Position numbers and translations under genes: made by a program
The notes under the pieces: generated by a model
Databases searched by the model: none
What the model saw: the letters and a program-made list of their open reading frames with translations, nothing else
Told to the model about the DNA's origin: nothing
Assembly: GCA_030068145.1 (NCBI GenBank)
Contig: JAPJBO010000234.1
Location: 205,328 to 269,327, forward strand
DNA length: 64,000 nucleotides
Origin: Diplonema papillatum
Taxonomy: Eukaryota > Euglenozoa > Diplonemea > Diplonemida > Diplonemidae
Reading direction: 5' to 3'
In this document: positions 39,437-50,079 of the stretch, piece by piece
How the letters are laid out: the number at the start of each line of letters is the position of its first letter
Position numbering within the stretch: position 1 is the first letter of the stretch

Positions 39437-42204
39437 CTTAATTATCCTGGTCATTTCTTTCTTTTTCCTTTCTCTTTTCCTCGTGTGTGGGACACGATGA
39501 ACTACTACGAGGTTCAAGTCGGGCGGCTGGCATCACGTGGCTGACGGGGAGGGGGGTTGCAAGGCTATGCTTGTGGTGTGATCAGTTTCAAATTTTGGCG
39601 ACAACCAATTTCTGCTTCCCTGGAGACAGTATTTGTTACAGCCAAAACGAACGTTGGCAGCGGTTTAACCAGAACACGTGCTAGGTTAAATCGCACAAAC
39701 GAATGTGTCTGGTTCCTGCCAGGTGCCGAGTTCTTGCGGGGTTTGTGCCGGGTGCTTGCCGATTCTATGAAAGGGTGCGGAGCACCCCAGGCGGCTTATA
39801 ATAGATAGCTATGTGCTCAACGTTTCACGGGCCACAGTGGGCGGCGATGCCAACGAGAAGCCACGTTATGCCATGGCTGTTTCGTTCAATTGCTTCTGAA
39901 AGTGTCTCTTTTGACGCGCTGCCACTGGGACGGGGTTGAACTGTCAAACAGGGACGACAAAGAGACGTGCGCACAAAACAATCCCGTCCCGAAATTAGAG
40001 TGAAAGCTTTGGAACTGCGGTTCGGCACGGTTCACCACTGTACTGAACCTTTCAAAGACCGCGGAGGTCAGGCGGACCGGGCGCTACCGGAGAGGATGCG
40101 TTCCGTGACAGCCTGATACGTGTGTGCGATGGCTGTTAGACGAGCTTGACGGATCTGCACGGATGCTTGGTGCGGAGCGAGCAGACTGACACTAGACCGG
40201 GGGGTGTCCAGCCTGACTCCTTCCCCATCGCCCCAGCAACAGCCAAAACGGCCCAAAAAGTCCGCGCCGCGAAAGCGAGCGGAAACTAGACTTGACCTGG
40301 AAATGACCACTTGACCTCACTTTCATCATCGTTGACTCTTCCATCGGACGAAGTCATAAAGTGACAGTGCTCGCTTGCCTTCATGGCACTTGCACTTTAC
40401 AGAACTCAATGTTTGGTGCTGTGTGCCGTGGGCGCCGCCCGCTGCACACGGATTCGTTTGCGACAATAAACCGTCGGAGGGAAAATACTCGACGTAGCTG
40501 CTTCGACTCCGAATGGAAGGGGGGAAATATAGAGGTAAGGGGCAAATACAATACAAACACAATCTGATTTGTTCTTCGCTTACACCACCGTGTGTTGCTT
40601 TCTCACTCAGGACTTTTGACCTGTTTTGTTTGTGTGATTTGTCGTGTAGGGGTAGACCCGCATGACCTCACGTCCGTTCAACACGTGGTTCGGTAGTTAC
40701 AGCACTTTGGGTCCCTTCTGTTCTTTGTCGGGCAGCATCGTCGAGCATTTCCTTTCAAGCTGGCGCTTATGTAAAAAAGACTGCGTACTTTATCACACTC
40801 AAGAAGATATCTCCACGACGAAGTGCCGCAAAAGCGGAACGATGTGATCCCTCCCGCCAACGAATGATGCTGCCTCTCCCCTCCGCGAATTTTAGACTTT
40901 TCCTTTTTGTTTGCTTGGAGCGCGCAAGCCGGTATGCGCTCCCGACTGTGGTTTTCTTTTTTTTTTTTTTTGTCATTCCCACCAGGGCATTAGCTTGGTC
41001 TCCGGCCCATTTTCCAAATCTACCGCTAACGGCTTTTTGCGTCCTCACTCAGGAATGGACTCCTCACAGCGCGACGCGACGTATCTTCACGACACTGCTG
41101 GGCGGGCCTCGGATTGCACATTGGCCACCTCTGCCGGGGGCCTGGGTGATGGTGCAGTGTCATTTGTTTTCTTCTTTTTCCCCCGCCGGCTTTTCCAAAT
41201 TTGGACTGACAGTCCAAATGTGGATATTGAGAGCTAATCCCCTGATTCCCACACCGACCGTTTCTCTATCTTGTGCCGCTGCTATTTTACAAAGGAAGGT
41301 GAGATTCGGCCGGTGGGGCGGGGGCTGCCAGCTGCGGTAATGTACAGCGAAGCGAGGCATCGCGGAGAGCCCGGGGCTTTGCAAGGAAGACTATTTCAGG
41401 GCAGTGCATCAGCGCCCTGCATATCTATTGAATTGATGAGAACCAACTTGAGCCAATTCACCTACCCCCCCACTCCGCAGCACAACCCGAAACATATGCA
41501 CCGAACTAGGCCTAGCACAATACAATCTCGGATACGGGAATCTCGTGATTCGTCAGACTTTCTTCGGTCCAGTCTGGTTTGAGTGACAAGAAACCTGGTT
41601 GAACCCGCCAGTAGTCATACGTGACCTTAAATGGATTCCTGTTGAACCAGAACCTGGGACACCCCCCAAAACTGGTCCTGGGTCCCAGGTTTTACCCGGT
41701 TCGGCATTTTTTTCGCTAGTGCGCACAAACAAAAGAAAGCGCCGTACTAATTTTCCCCCCCCGGGTTTTACGTACTTTGCAGAATATCGCGACCCTGGTG
41801 CCGCTGTCATAGGATAGGCTGCAGGACCACTGATGCAGGTCACTCCCTCCTTGAGCGACCAGAGCTCGATTACGCGGAGATGCAGATTATCGCCACAGAT
41901 TCTTTGCACTCTAACTAAAACGAATACGCGGCGATTTACACTCGAGTGCGCTCAATTTTTCGCTCGATTACACTCCACTAGACTCCACCGGACGGCCGTG
42001 CCGAGAAGTATTACAGTGTCACTGCGGGAATGCTGCTGCGCAGTCGTCAAGCCACCCAAGAACCAGGTGGTTAGGGGGGGGGTGTTGTTGGACGGGAAGA
42101 AACCCCACCCTCTCTTCCCCCTGTGACCTTGTCCAGACAAGCTTATTTCCGTTAGTCCCCTAAGTCCCGTAAGTCCCCCAGACGGGTATTTTCATCTCGC
42201 CCAA
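39437..42204. other. Intergenic; several dispersed-repeat fragments
   Basis: 40,070-40,180 and 40,410-40,490 together match a continuous stretch at 56,295-56,490 (CTACCGGAGAGG, CCTGATACGTGTG, GATGCTTGGTGC, then GTGTGCCGTGGGC.CCGCCC), so about 230 bp separate the two halves here. 40,694-40,775 is a diverged cassette P. 41,425-41,475 shares CCAATTCACCTACCCCCC with 60,853. 42,055-42,150 matches 14,035-14,130. No gene is supported. Confidence 0.5.
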
Positions 42205-42600
42205 GTTGTTCATCTTGCGAAGAAGAGGACGGAGCCCCGCGCCAGCACCGAAGATAGCGAAGCGAGAGAGCATGGTGCTGGTGCTCCCGGAAGCGGCAGA
42301 GGACGGGGGGGAATCCGCATCATCGGCATCGAGTGCGAAGGTCAGAAAGACAGCACCGACGCGTTCACAACGAAGCCGGAATCCAAACGGCGGAAATGGA
42401 GACCCATCGAATAATGAGCGGGCAGACGGCTGACTGAAGACAACACGGCCATCGCCTAAGCGCTGTAAAGAAGCAGGAAGATATCGACGCGCAACCGATG
42501 AATCTGGACGAGCCTAGTCGAAGGAGAAGCGAAGCACCAAGCGCGTGAGCGCGACGATCGAGAGACCATCGGTGGTTTTTTCCAGGGCAAGGCACCAGAG
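42205..42600 (+). pseudogene. LINE 3'-end relic
   Basis: A degenerate, frameshifted copy of the C-terminal part of the LINE ORF at 63,007-63,990. It preserves, in order, a stretch like VLREAAE (GCTCCCGGAAGCGGCAGAGG), SSAKVRKTAPT, and ACGCGCAACCGATGAATCTG followed by GAAGCGAAGCACCAAGCGCG. Stops and indels are scattered, so it is old. It probably begins with a 5' truncation near 42,205. Confidence 0.65.
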
Positions 42601-43752
42601 CACTGTATCTGCTACTACACTGATGAGAACCTATGAGAACCGCATTGTGCAGTCCACTTGCTCTCAGTGGTCACTTTCACTTGTGACCACGGGTAGATAA
42701 GATCATCGGTGCCCTCCTACCGCAGCTATTGAAAAGGTGAGAACCCGCTTCGCATGGCTCACTTCTGTACCCTCAGCTAGCCAGTGTTTCCCAGCCAGAA
42801 CGTCGACCGCTGTGCCTGCTGGCGCAGGCAATCTCGTGAACCCCTCGAATCTTCGGTGCGGAACGCACCCGCGCCCGCCGGTCCGCTTCCTGCAAGAGAC
42901 GCTGCGGCGTTCAAGAATTGGTGCAGCAGAGAGCGGCGAAGACCACGAAACGGGGCCTGCCGAACGACAAACCTGCTTCTCCTTTGACGGAGTCTGACTC
43001 CTCACGCAGTCAAGGTCAACGGGGCCTGCCGAACGACAGATCTGCTTCTCCTTTGACGGAGGTCTCCTGGCGCAGCCAAAACCGCCCTCGGTTCGCCTTC
43101 TCGAGGGAATGCGCCAACCGCAAGCGGATCGAAGCGCCTAGGATATTATGCAGCACTTCTTGGTTTCGCTCGGGCTATCGGACCCTGGGAAGTTGTGAGA
43201 GCGGCTGATCGGCGACATCACATTCGGCGACTGGTGCTGTGGTGTTTTTGGTGGTCATCTCCACACACAACGCACTAGTTATGGGGTTTCACTAGTTATT
43301 AACTAGCTCAATGACTAGTGAAATTTATAGCTTGCTCGGACATAACTAGCAACTAGCACATAACTAGCAGTGCTAGTTATATATCTAGCTCGAGCTGGGT
43401 CAAGTACAAATCCTCCTTGGTGGGTGCGGGCATTTTGCGTTTCCTTTTTTGTTTGTGCGCACGAGCGGAACTCACCTGCTTTGGTAAGTTTCATGTAGTA
43501 CGCTGCCAACTACTAATTTCTAGTACCAACAATGCGTTGTTAACACAAAAAACTCCACCAGAGAAATTTCCACCAATAGTTTCCGTTGTAGAAAGCTTCC
43601 ACCAACAATATCCCACGAAAGAAATTTCCGCAAGTAGTTTCCGCCACGAGAAAGTTTCCATCAGGTTTCTGTCGTGAGAGAACTATCCATCAATAGGTAG
43701 CAGCAGCACTGCTGGCGTGCACAGAGCGCTGCTCAGGGTAGTTGAAGGCCTG
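42601..43752. other. Intergenic; CTAG-rich patch and short repeats
   Basis: 42,950-43,080 holds a twice-repeated phrase GGGGCCTGCCGAACGACA. 43,270-43,395 has about nine CTAG sites in 125 bp (ACTAGTTAT, AACTAGC). 43,555-43,690 repeats GAAATTTCC.CCA and AGTTTCCG. No gene supported. Confidence 0.45.
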
Positions 43753-44436
43753 TCAGTAGTCCCGAGGGACGGAAGCTGAGACCAGCGTAGGAAGGAGAGG
43801 GCACACCATTTTGTCGTCGTCCATCAGCTTGAGCTCGTCGTAGTTGTCCGGCACGATGCGGCGGAGGCGGGCCTGGAAGTCCTGCAGCAGGAACGAGACG
43901 TCGGTCGCCGTAGGGTGCGCCAGGCAGACCGAGGTCACGATGGTCTCCATCCACTTCCGCAGGTACGCCAGGTGCTCCTCTCTAGCGTCCGCCGGCTCCG
44001 GCGGTCCGCCGGTGTCCTTTTCGCACACCGCGATGCGGTGGCTGAACTCGCGCACCTGGTCCGCGAACTCCTTCCGCAGAGCCGCCAGCTCGCCCGTCAG
44101 CGCGTGGGCGGCTTGCGGCGCCGGCAGCGTGGCCGAAAGGCCGGCCGCTTGCCGCGGGTCTGCTCCGCCCTTCTCCGCGTTGTCGACCCCCGCGCTGTAC
44201 TTCGCCGACGGCAGCTCCGGCGTTCCCGCGGAGCTTCTGCCCATCAGCGTGCACAGCGGGTTCTCCCGCGGCGTCGTCGGCTGGTTGAACTCCGACCCCG
44301 ACTCCGACATGTCCAGTGCCGACAGGGGCCCTGTCAGCTGGCTGCAGTTCATGTCCTCGCCGGCCCGCCTCGGGCTCCCCGGCGGCAGGTTCTGGTACTC
44401 TATCGGCTCCTCCGGTCTCTTCTTGACGACGGTCAT
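43753..44436 (-). CDS. Unknown protein, 227 aa
   Basis: ATG at 44,436. The N-terminal half is polar and Pro/Ser-rich (MTVVKKRPEEPIEYQNLPPG), then Ala-rich. From about 113 a helical segment follows (TGELAALRKEFADQVREFS, likely coiled coil), then a folded C-terminal region with YLRKWMETIVTSVCLAHP, VSFLLQDFQARLRRIVP and a short acidic stretch LKLMDDDK. I recognise no family. A partial copy of its first 150 codons lies upstream, and the same order of unusual residues is retained there, which supports a coding role. The leader repeat L lies 76 bp upstream of the ATG. Confidence 0.6.
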   Translation of the reverse strand: MTVVKKRPEEPIEYQNLPPGSPRRAGEDMNCSQLTGPLSALDMSESGSEFNQPTTPRENPLCTLMGRSSAGTPELPSAKYSAGVDNAEKGGADPRQAAGLSATLPAPQAAHALTGELAALRKEFADQVREFSHRIAVCEKDTGGPPEPADAREEHLAYLRKWMETIVTSVCLAHPTATDVSFLLQDFQARLRRIVPDNYDELKLMDDDKMVCPLLPTLVSASVPRDY

Positions 44437-44511
44437 TGTCCCCCACCCACCAAACCCTTGCTTGCTTGTTTAGCACAGCGCGCGCAGCGCCACTCTCCAC
44501 ACTGCTTTTAG

Positions 44512-44606
44512 CGTGGTTTAGAGGTTCGGTGTTTTTTCGGGTCTCCGTTGAGGCTGGGAGTCGGTTATGTAGGCATGATGATTACACACCTTTACTACGG
44601 CTAGCC
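44512..44606 (-). promoter_or_regulatory. Leader repeat L upstream of the 227-aa gene
   Basis: Plus-strand GTTTAGAGGTTCGGTGTTTT, GGGTCTCCGTTGAGGCTG and ACGGCTAGCCA match 6,090-6,245 and, more loosely, 51,645-51,850. At 44,512 and 51,645 it lies within 30-80 bp upstream of a minus-strand ATG. A promoter/leader role is inferred. Confidence 0.4.
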
Positions 44607-44932
44607 AGGTTTTGCGAGGAAAATGGATAGTACTCAGTACGTTTCCAAAGAAGACCTTAGAAAATGTGCGTACACTGGATTTCCAAATTGCGGCAAAGGT
44701 GTTGCCAGGGACCCCCGTTTGGCAACACCTCCGCATAAATACAATCTTTTCAGTTACGGCTCGCCAGGTTTTGCGAGGAAAGTGGATAGTATTGAGTACG
44801 TTTCCAAAGAAACCCTTGGAAAATGGGCGTACACTGTATTTCCGAATTGCGGCAAAGGTGTTGCCAGGGACCCCCGAGTTGCAATACCTTTGTGCTATTT
44901 TTTTCAAAATGTGCCACTCCGGCGGGGGCGCC
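44607..44932 (+). repeat. Two tandem units of about 160 bp
   Basis: GCGAGGAAA.TGGATAGTA, CAGTACGTTTCCAAAGAA, GGCAAAGGTGTTGCCAGGGA twice (from about 44,613 and 44,770). A plus-strand frame (VSKEDLRKCAYTGFPNCGKG) is open through both. Confidence 0.8.
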
Positions 44933-45380
44933 CGGTGTCCTTTTCGCATACCACGATGCGGTGGCTGAACTCGCGCACCTGGTCCGCGAACTCCTTCCGC
45001 AGAGCCGCCAGTTCGCCCGTCAGCGTGGGCGGCTTGCGGCCGACAGCGTGGGCTGTTTGCGGCGCCGGCAGCGTGGCCGAAAGGCCGGCCGCTTGCCGCG
45101 GGTCTGCTCCGCCCTTCTCCGCGTTGTCGACCCCCGCGCTGTACTTCGCCGACGGCAGCTCCGGCGTTCCCGCGGAGCTTCTGCCCATCAGCGTGCACAG
45201 CGGGTTCTCCCGCGGCGTCGTCGGCTGGTTGAACTCCGACCCCGACTCCGACATGTCCAGTGCCGACAGGGGCCCTGTCAGCTGGCTGCAGTTCATGTCC
45301 TCGCCGGCCCGCCTCGGGCTCCCCGGCGGCAGGTTCTGGTACTCTATCGGCTCCTCCGGTCTCTTCTTGACGACGGTCAT
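44904..45380 (-). pseudogene. Truncated upstream copy of the 227-aa gene
   Basis: ATG at 45,380; the first 107 residues are identical or nearly so to the gene at 43,753-44,436, then an 11-residue insertion (VGRKPPT region), then identity to CEKDTG, where it breaks into unrelated sequence. The C-terminal folded region is absent. Confidence 0.82.
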
Positions 45381-47539
45381 TGTCTCCCACCGACCGACCC
45401 TTTTTGCTTGTTTAGCACAGTGGTGACAAAGCTAACTAATCTGGCATGACCTCGCCTCGATAATCTCAAATGGCGGTGCTAACATTCCACGGAAGGAACC
45501 GTTCGCGCGATTCCAGAAGAGGGATGCCGATTAGAATGGGTACCACCGACGTGGCCATTGGCATGCACACTTTTTTTTGTGTTGTCTGTGGCAGTGCATG
45601 TCGGGTGTGTGTCGTCGTGGTCTGATTGCTATCTAAGCGCGCCGGTGAATAGCTGCCTAGAAGCGTGAAATGTGAAAAGAGGAGACGGAACAAGGGCGGC
45701 AATCCTGAACTCAAGCGGACCAAGGAGGACAGCTGCAGCAAGATGGTTGGCCAGACAAACTGTACATGGGAACACTAACTCACGCACGTGCACATGGTGC
45801 ATACGTTATTTGCATACGTTTAAATAGGCTTTCGCCCGCCTCAAGGTCATGACTGAACAGGTAAGGGATCTCGGGACTTGGGTTCGCTTCGAGGTGTGCG
45901 CTGCACGCTGGATTTGCAGAACAGGACAAGGGGAGCAATGATTGTGAGGTGTCGGCAGCTGAGAGCTAAACAAACACGGCACGTGTGGCCCTATTTACGC
46001 TCTTTTTGGGCAGAATCCAAGATCCTATTCACGTTTTTTTGCACTTTTTCCGCCTGTTTTTGCACCCGTTTTGGATCGTAGCTACACTGAGAGGGTGAAA
46101 GATTTCGGACGGAGGAGTGTCGGACTCTTCGCGCTTTCGCTTTCTTTCTGTCGTCTGTGCTAAGGAGGTTGTACCAGCACTGCCGCTAAGATCATCACCA
46201 TCATCACAATCGGAAGTTTGTCAGGCGCAAGTTCCAACAGGAACTCGAATGGCTTTGTGTCAACGCTTGCCAATACAAAGCTAAGACCTTCAGAGGCTCC
46301 TAGCTTGGCCACAAAACATTTCTGAATAGTTCTTCATCGAACGAAGAAATCGAGCCGAGCCACACGGCATGCTATGTCTGTTTTGCTTTCCGGACTGTGG
46401 TAACTTGTCTCTTGCACTCTGATGAATGATCATATCATATGCGGCCCTGGCGGTCATCGAAGTAATGGAGTATTTATCATCCCCTTCTTCGGCTCGCGTA
46501 GCGAGCCGGAAAAAACGGTATGATACACCCAATTCCCCCACTCGCGTAAGCCCGAAGAAACGGGTATGCCTGTCATGTGCAGACATCCAAGCCAGCTTGC
46601 TCCCTCCTCCACCAGTTCTTCGAAAGACCTGCATGGGCCTGCTTGGTTGGCCTTCGGGTGGCATCTTGGACACAAGATATGTGCTGATAACGTACTGATT
46701 CAGCATGTGTACAAAGAGAAACTAAAAGAATTAACGTGCTGAAATCAGTACGTTTAGCCTGCTGAACGTAAGGCCTGGCTGTAGCCTGGTGCAAAAAAAG
46801 TGCAAAAAAAAAAGTGCAAAAAAATGTGTTTGGGCAAAATCTCTATTTACATTCACGCTCTAGGGCCACACCTGAAACACGGTTGGATTTTTTTTTTTTT
46901 TATTCCTTTTTTGATAGGGCGTCGACGGTGTGTAGCCAGGGCTGAGAGCTGCCCATGGCTTGCCGCCTGCATACGGATGGAACACGTTTTGTTTGTCTGG
47001 CTGGGACTGGGTGACTGTGGCCACAGCTGGGAGCAAGCCTCCCCGTATGCCTGCATACGTGGACAGCAGTTTATCTGACTAGGGCCGGGACCGTAGCCAC
47101 GGTTGAGAACAGATCGTCCATGGGGTTTACGTGGACGATCAGCACGGGTCACAGGACACCGGCCATAAGGCACAAACCCTCGGAACAACAAGGCTCCTCA
47201 GTGCGTTACGCCCGCCGGTCCATTCGGACTCGTATAGACCCGGTTGGAGACACGGGATCTGGATGTGAATTTGGAAGTTGCCGTTCGCCGAAGCTAGTCG
47301 TGGCCCGATAAATCCGATGTGCCCTGAGTAGCTCACGCATTCCTCTAGACTGGGTTCTGGCATAGACGCGTTCAGCCATAATCCATCCAGTGGTTGCCCC
47401 TCATACGCCATCGGCGGTGTGACCACTAGGCTCGCGCACTGCCACTTTCGTTGGACTCAAAAGCGTATGTCGGTGTTGTTGTTGTGCAATGTCAGCGCAG
47501 CACCAGGCGTCCGCTTCGCCCTTTCGGCGTCTGTGACCG
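45381..47539. other. Intergenic; small palindromic repeat
   Basis: 46,689-46,704 and 46,738-46,754 form an inverted pair (ACGTACTGATTCAGCA and TGCTGAAATCAGTACGT), and 46,733-46,780 repeats 15,961-16,010. Poly-T run near 46,889. A 138-codon minus-strand frame at 46,290-46,706 has no recognisable feature and is not called. Confidence 0.45.
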
Positions 47540-48025
47540 TTGGACTGAAAAACGTAGTTGCCGTTCAACCAGCACAGCATCAGCGATCCACTTTCAGCCT
47601 TCGGCTTCTGTGTACCGTTGGGCTCAACACGTAGTTGCCGTTCAATGCCAGCACAGCACCTTCCGCTTCCGTTAGACTGGGAAACGTGGTTGCCGTTCAG
47701 CATCAGCGATCCACTTTCAGCCTTCGGCTTCTGTGTACCGTTGGGTTCAACACGTAGTTGCCGTTCAATGCCAGCACAGCACCTTCCGCTTCCGTTAGAC
47801 TGGGAAACGTGGTTGCCGTTCAGTGTCAGGACAGCATCAGCCATCCACTTTCAGCCTGTGTACCGTTGGGCTCAACACGTAGTTGCCGTTCAATGCCAGC
47901 ACAGCACCTTTGCCGTTCAGTGTCAGGACAGCATCAGCCACCCACTTCGACATCTGTGTACCGTTGGACTAAGAAACGCTGCCCTTTCAACGCACGCCAG
48001 CACAGCATCTTCCGCTTCCGTTGGA
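47540..48025 (-). repeat. Degenerate array derived from the 3' end of the 142-aa gene
   Basis: Minus-strand phrase ADAVLALNGN plus flanks recurs many times: plus-strand AGTTGCCGTTCA.TGCCAGCA and CAGCATCAGCCA with spacers of 30-70 bp. The same phrases continue at 48,340-48,760 between the two gene copies. The last codons of the gene at 48,702 (DWKRMADAVLALNGN) are the source sequence. Confidence 0.75.
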
Positions 48026-48335
48026 CTAGGAAACGCAGTTGCCGTTCAGTGCCAGCACAGCATCAGCCATCCGCTTCCAGTCGTCAACGTGTAGATCTGC
48101 GCCGTGCATCGGACGCACAGCGTCGGGACGCCGGCGACGGTGAGGACCAGCGCCTTGGCGTCGATGCGGTACCGGCTCCACAGGTGCTTCGAGAGCTTCT
48201 CGGCGGCGGGGGCCTGCTTGTGCTTGCCGCTGGGGACGGGCACCACGGGCAAGGCCGCGTACCCTTCCTCCTGCACGGGCGCCGTCTTCCACTTTTCGGC
48301 GAGGATTTGGACGCAGTCCTTGGCTTGCTGCCTGC
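48026..48335 (-). pseudogene. Partial copy of the 142-aa gene (C-terminal two thirds)
   Basis: Virtually identical to codons 45-135 of the gene at 48,702-49,130 (WKTAPVQEEGYAALPVV, KLSKHLWSRYRIDAKALVL, TLCVRCTAQIYT). The N-terminal part is missing, and the upstream end merges with the degenerate array. Confidence 0.85.
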
Positions 48336-48339
48336 AGTC

Positions 48340-48701
48340 ACCCGCTTCCAGTTGTCAGCGTCCGTTGTCCCCGTTGGACTCAATAACGTAGACAAAGCCA
48401 GCACATCATCAGCCACCCGCTTGCATCTGTGTACCCGTTAGACTGAAAAACGTAGTTGCCGTTCAACGCCAGCACAGCATCAGCCACTGTTAGACTAAAT
48501 AACGTAGTTTCCGATCAACGTCATCAGCCATCCACCTTCGGTATCCTGCGCATCTGTTGGACTAGAAAAATGTAGTTGCCGTTCAACGCCAGCACATCAG
48601 CCACCCGCTTCCAGTTGTCAGCGTCCGTTGTTCCCGTTGGACTACAATAACGTAGACAACGCCAGCACATCATCTGCCACCCGCTTCTGTGTACGGTTGG
48701 A
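48340..48701 (-). repeat. Array continuation between gene copies
   Basis: More copies of the gene-tail phrase (CGTAGTTGCCGTTCAACGCC, ATCAGCCACCCGCTTCCAGT), each diverged by several bases. Confidence 0.7.
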
Positions 48702-49130
48702 CTAAAATGCGTAGTTGCCGTTCAGTGCCAGCACAGCATCAGCCATCCGCTTCCAGTCGTCAGCGTCCGTGTAGATCTGCGCCGTGCACCGGACGCACAG
48801 CGTCGGGACGCCGGCGACGGTGAGGACCAGCGCCTTGGCGTCGATGCGGTACCGGCTCCACAGGTGCTTCGAGAGCTTCTCGGCGGCGGGGGCCTGCTTG
48901 TGCTTGCCGCTGGGGACGGGCACCACGGGCAAGGCCGCGTACCCTTCCTCCTGCACGGGCGCCGTCTTCCACTTTTCGGCGAGGATTTGGACGCAGTCCT
49001 TGGCTTGCTGCCTGCAGTACGTCTTCGCCTCCTTCAGCCCGCCGCAGACGTTGATGACGAAGTCCCAGGCGTCGATCGCAGCCAGCCAAGGGAGGAACTC
49101 GAAGAGGGACTCGGAGGCGTATCGAGACAT
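48702..49130 (-). CDS. Unknown protein, 142 aa
   Basis: ATG at 49,130. The predicted protein is compact and globular in composition: FLPWLAAIDAWDFVINVCGG, a Cys-containing helix (KTYCRQQAKDCVQILAEKW), a Val/Pro-rich strand (ALPVVPVPSGKHK), then RIDAKALVLTVAG, CVRC and a C-terminal helix DDWKRMADAVLALNGN. I recognise no family. Near-perfect conservation of codons 45-135 in the neighbouring partial copy says little about selection because the duplication looks recent. The 3' end of the gene has seeded a degenerate array. Confidence 0.55.
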   Translation of the reverse strand: MSRYASESLFEFLPWLAAIDAWDFVINVCGGLKEAKTYCRQQAKDCVQILAEKWKTAPVQEEGYAALPVVPVPSGKHKQAPAAEKLSKHLWSRYRIDAKALVLTVAGVPTLCVRCTAQIYTDADDWKRMADAVLALNGNYAF

Positions 49131-49899
49131 GTCCGTGTGCGCATTGAAGTGCGGTGTGGCCAGCGGAAAAGTGCACCGGTGCTTGTACGACTTCGCTACC
49201 AGGAATGCGGTGCCCTGCGCGGGGGTCGTTGTTATTGGCGCTGGTTTTGAGGGATAAAGAAAAGGTAAGAACGTTGAAGTATGGCTAAAGATAAAGTGGT
49301 GTCACCTGAGGGGGTAGCATTACCGTTAAGCATTGAGTTCTTTTAAGTACAACCACGTGGATTCGCATGCACTACCGCTAAGCAGCGGCTGCCGGCTTAT
49401 CCCGTGACACCTTTTATATGTACGTTCTTGAAAGAGTAGCGTTGGCACTCTTACAGGTTCGTTCCCTCGTAGCTCGCCGGGAACGGGCACTCCAGTGAAA
49501 CTGGGTATGCTACCGTTTCAGGTTTGGATTCTGGGAGCATTGCCTCGTGTGAATTCTGAGACCTATTTCTCATACGAATTGTGAACCAGCTTTGGTGACC
49601 GCTGTTCCGCAGTGGATACATCGATATGAGTGGTCTGGTTGAGATGAAGAAGCTCCTCGTTCGGCGGTGGATGTGGTATGACTGGACGTGGTTGTGGTTG
49701 CGGATGCGGTTGAAGACGAGTCGGTGACGTCGCTGTGCTGGCGCTGAGGTTCCGGTGAGGCTCGTACCTCTTTTCCACGTTTCCGCTTGCACTGATAAAC
49801 GAAGCAATCTGCGGGCGATGCACATCAGGAGTGAGCCGCCCTGGCTCGACAGGGATGTCTCGGCACAGGAACTGCTGACGTATGCAAGATTGTCAGTAC
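49131..49899. other. Intergenic, no gene recognised
   Basis: A His/Pro/Gln-rich minus-strand frame at 49,563-49,823 (86 codons) is open but compositionally biased and not called. Confidence 0.4.
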
Positions 49900-50079
49900 T
49901 GAGCCGGTCCGTCCCTGTCTCTTGAAACTGCATCGAAGTGCCTGCCGCTGTTTATCACAGTGAATCACGGTCCACCACGGTAGATCAGGTCCATCCCTAG
50001 TCCCTAGAGCTGCATCGAATTGCCCGGTGCTGTATTCTTCGGTCTATCACGGTCTATCAAGAGAGGATGGACCGGCTCA
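49900..50079. mobile_element. MITE, 180 bp, TSD AGTAC
   Basis: TIRs TGAGCCGGTCCGTCCCTGTC and, from the other end, TGAGCCGGTCCATCCTCTC. Flanked by AGTAC at 49,895-49,899 and 50,080-50,084. The interior is partly foldback (ATCACGGTCCACCACGG; TCTATCACGGTCTATCA). Same length as, and about 90% similar to, the element at 59,110. Confidence 0.92.

Noticed and set aside
46290..46706. 138-codon minus-strand frame
   Set aside because: Partly covers a palindromic repeat and has no domain-like features; could be real but cannot be supported.
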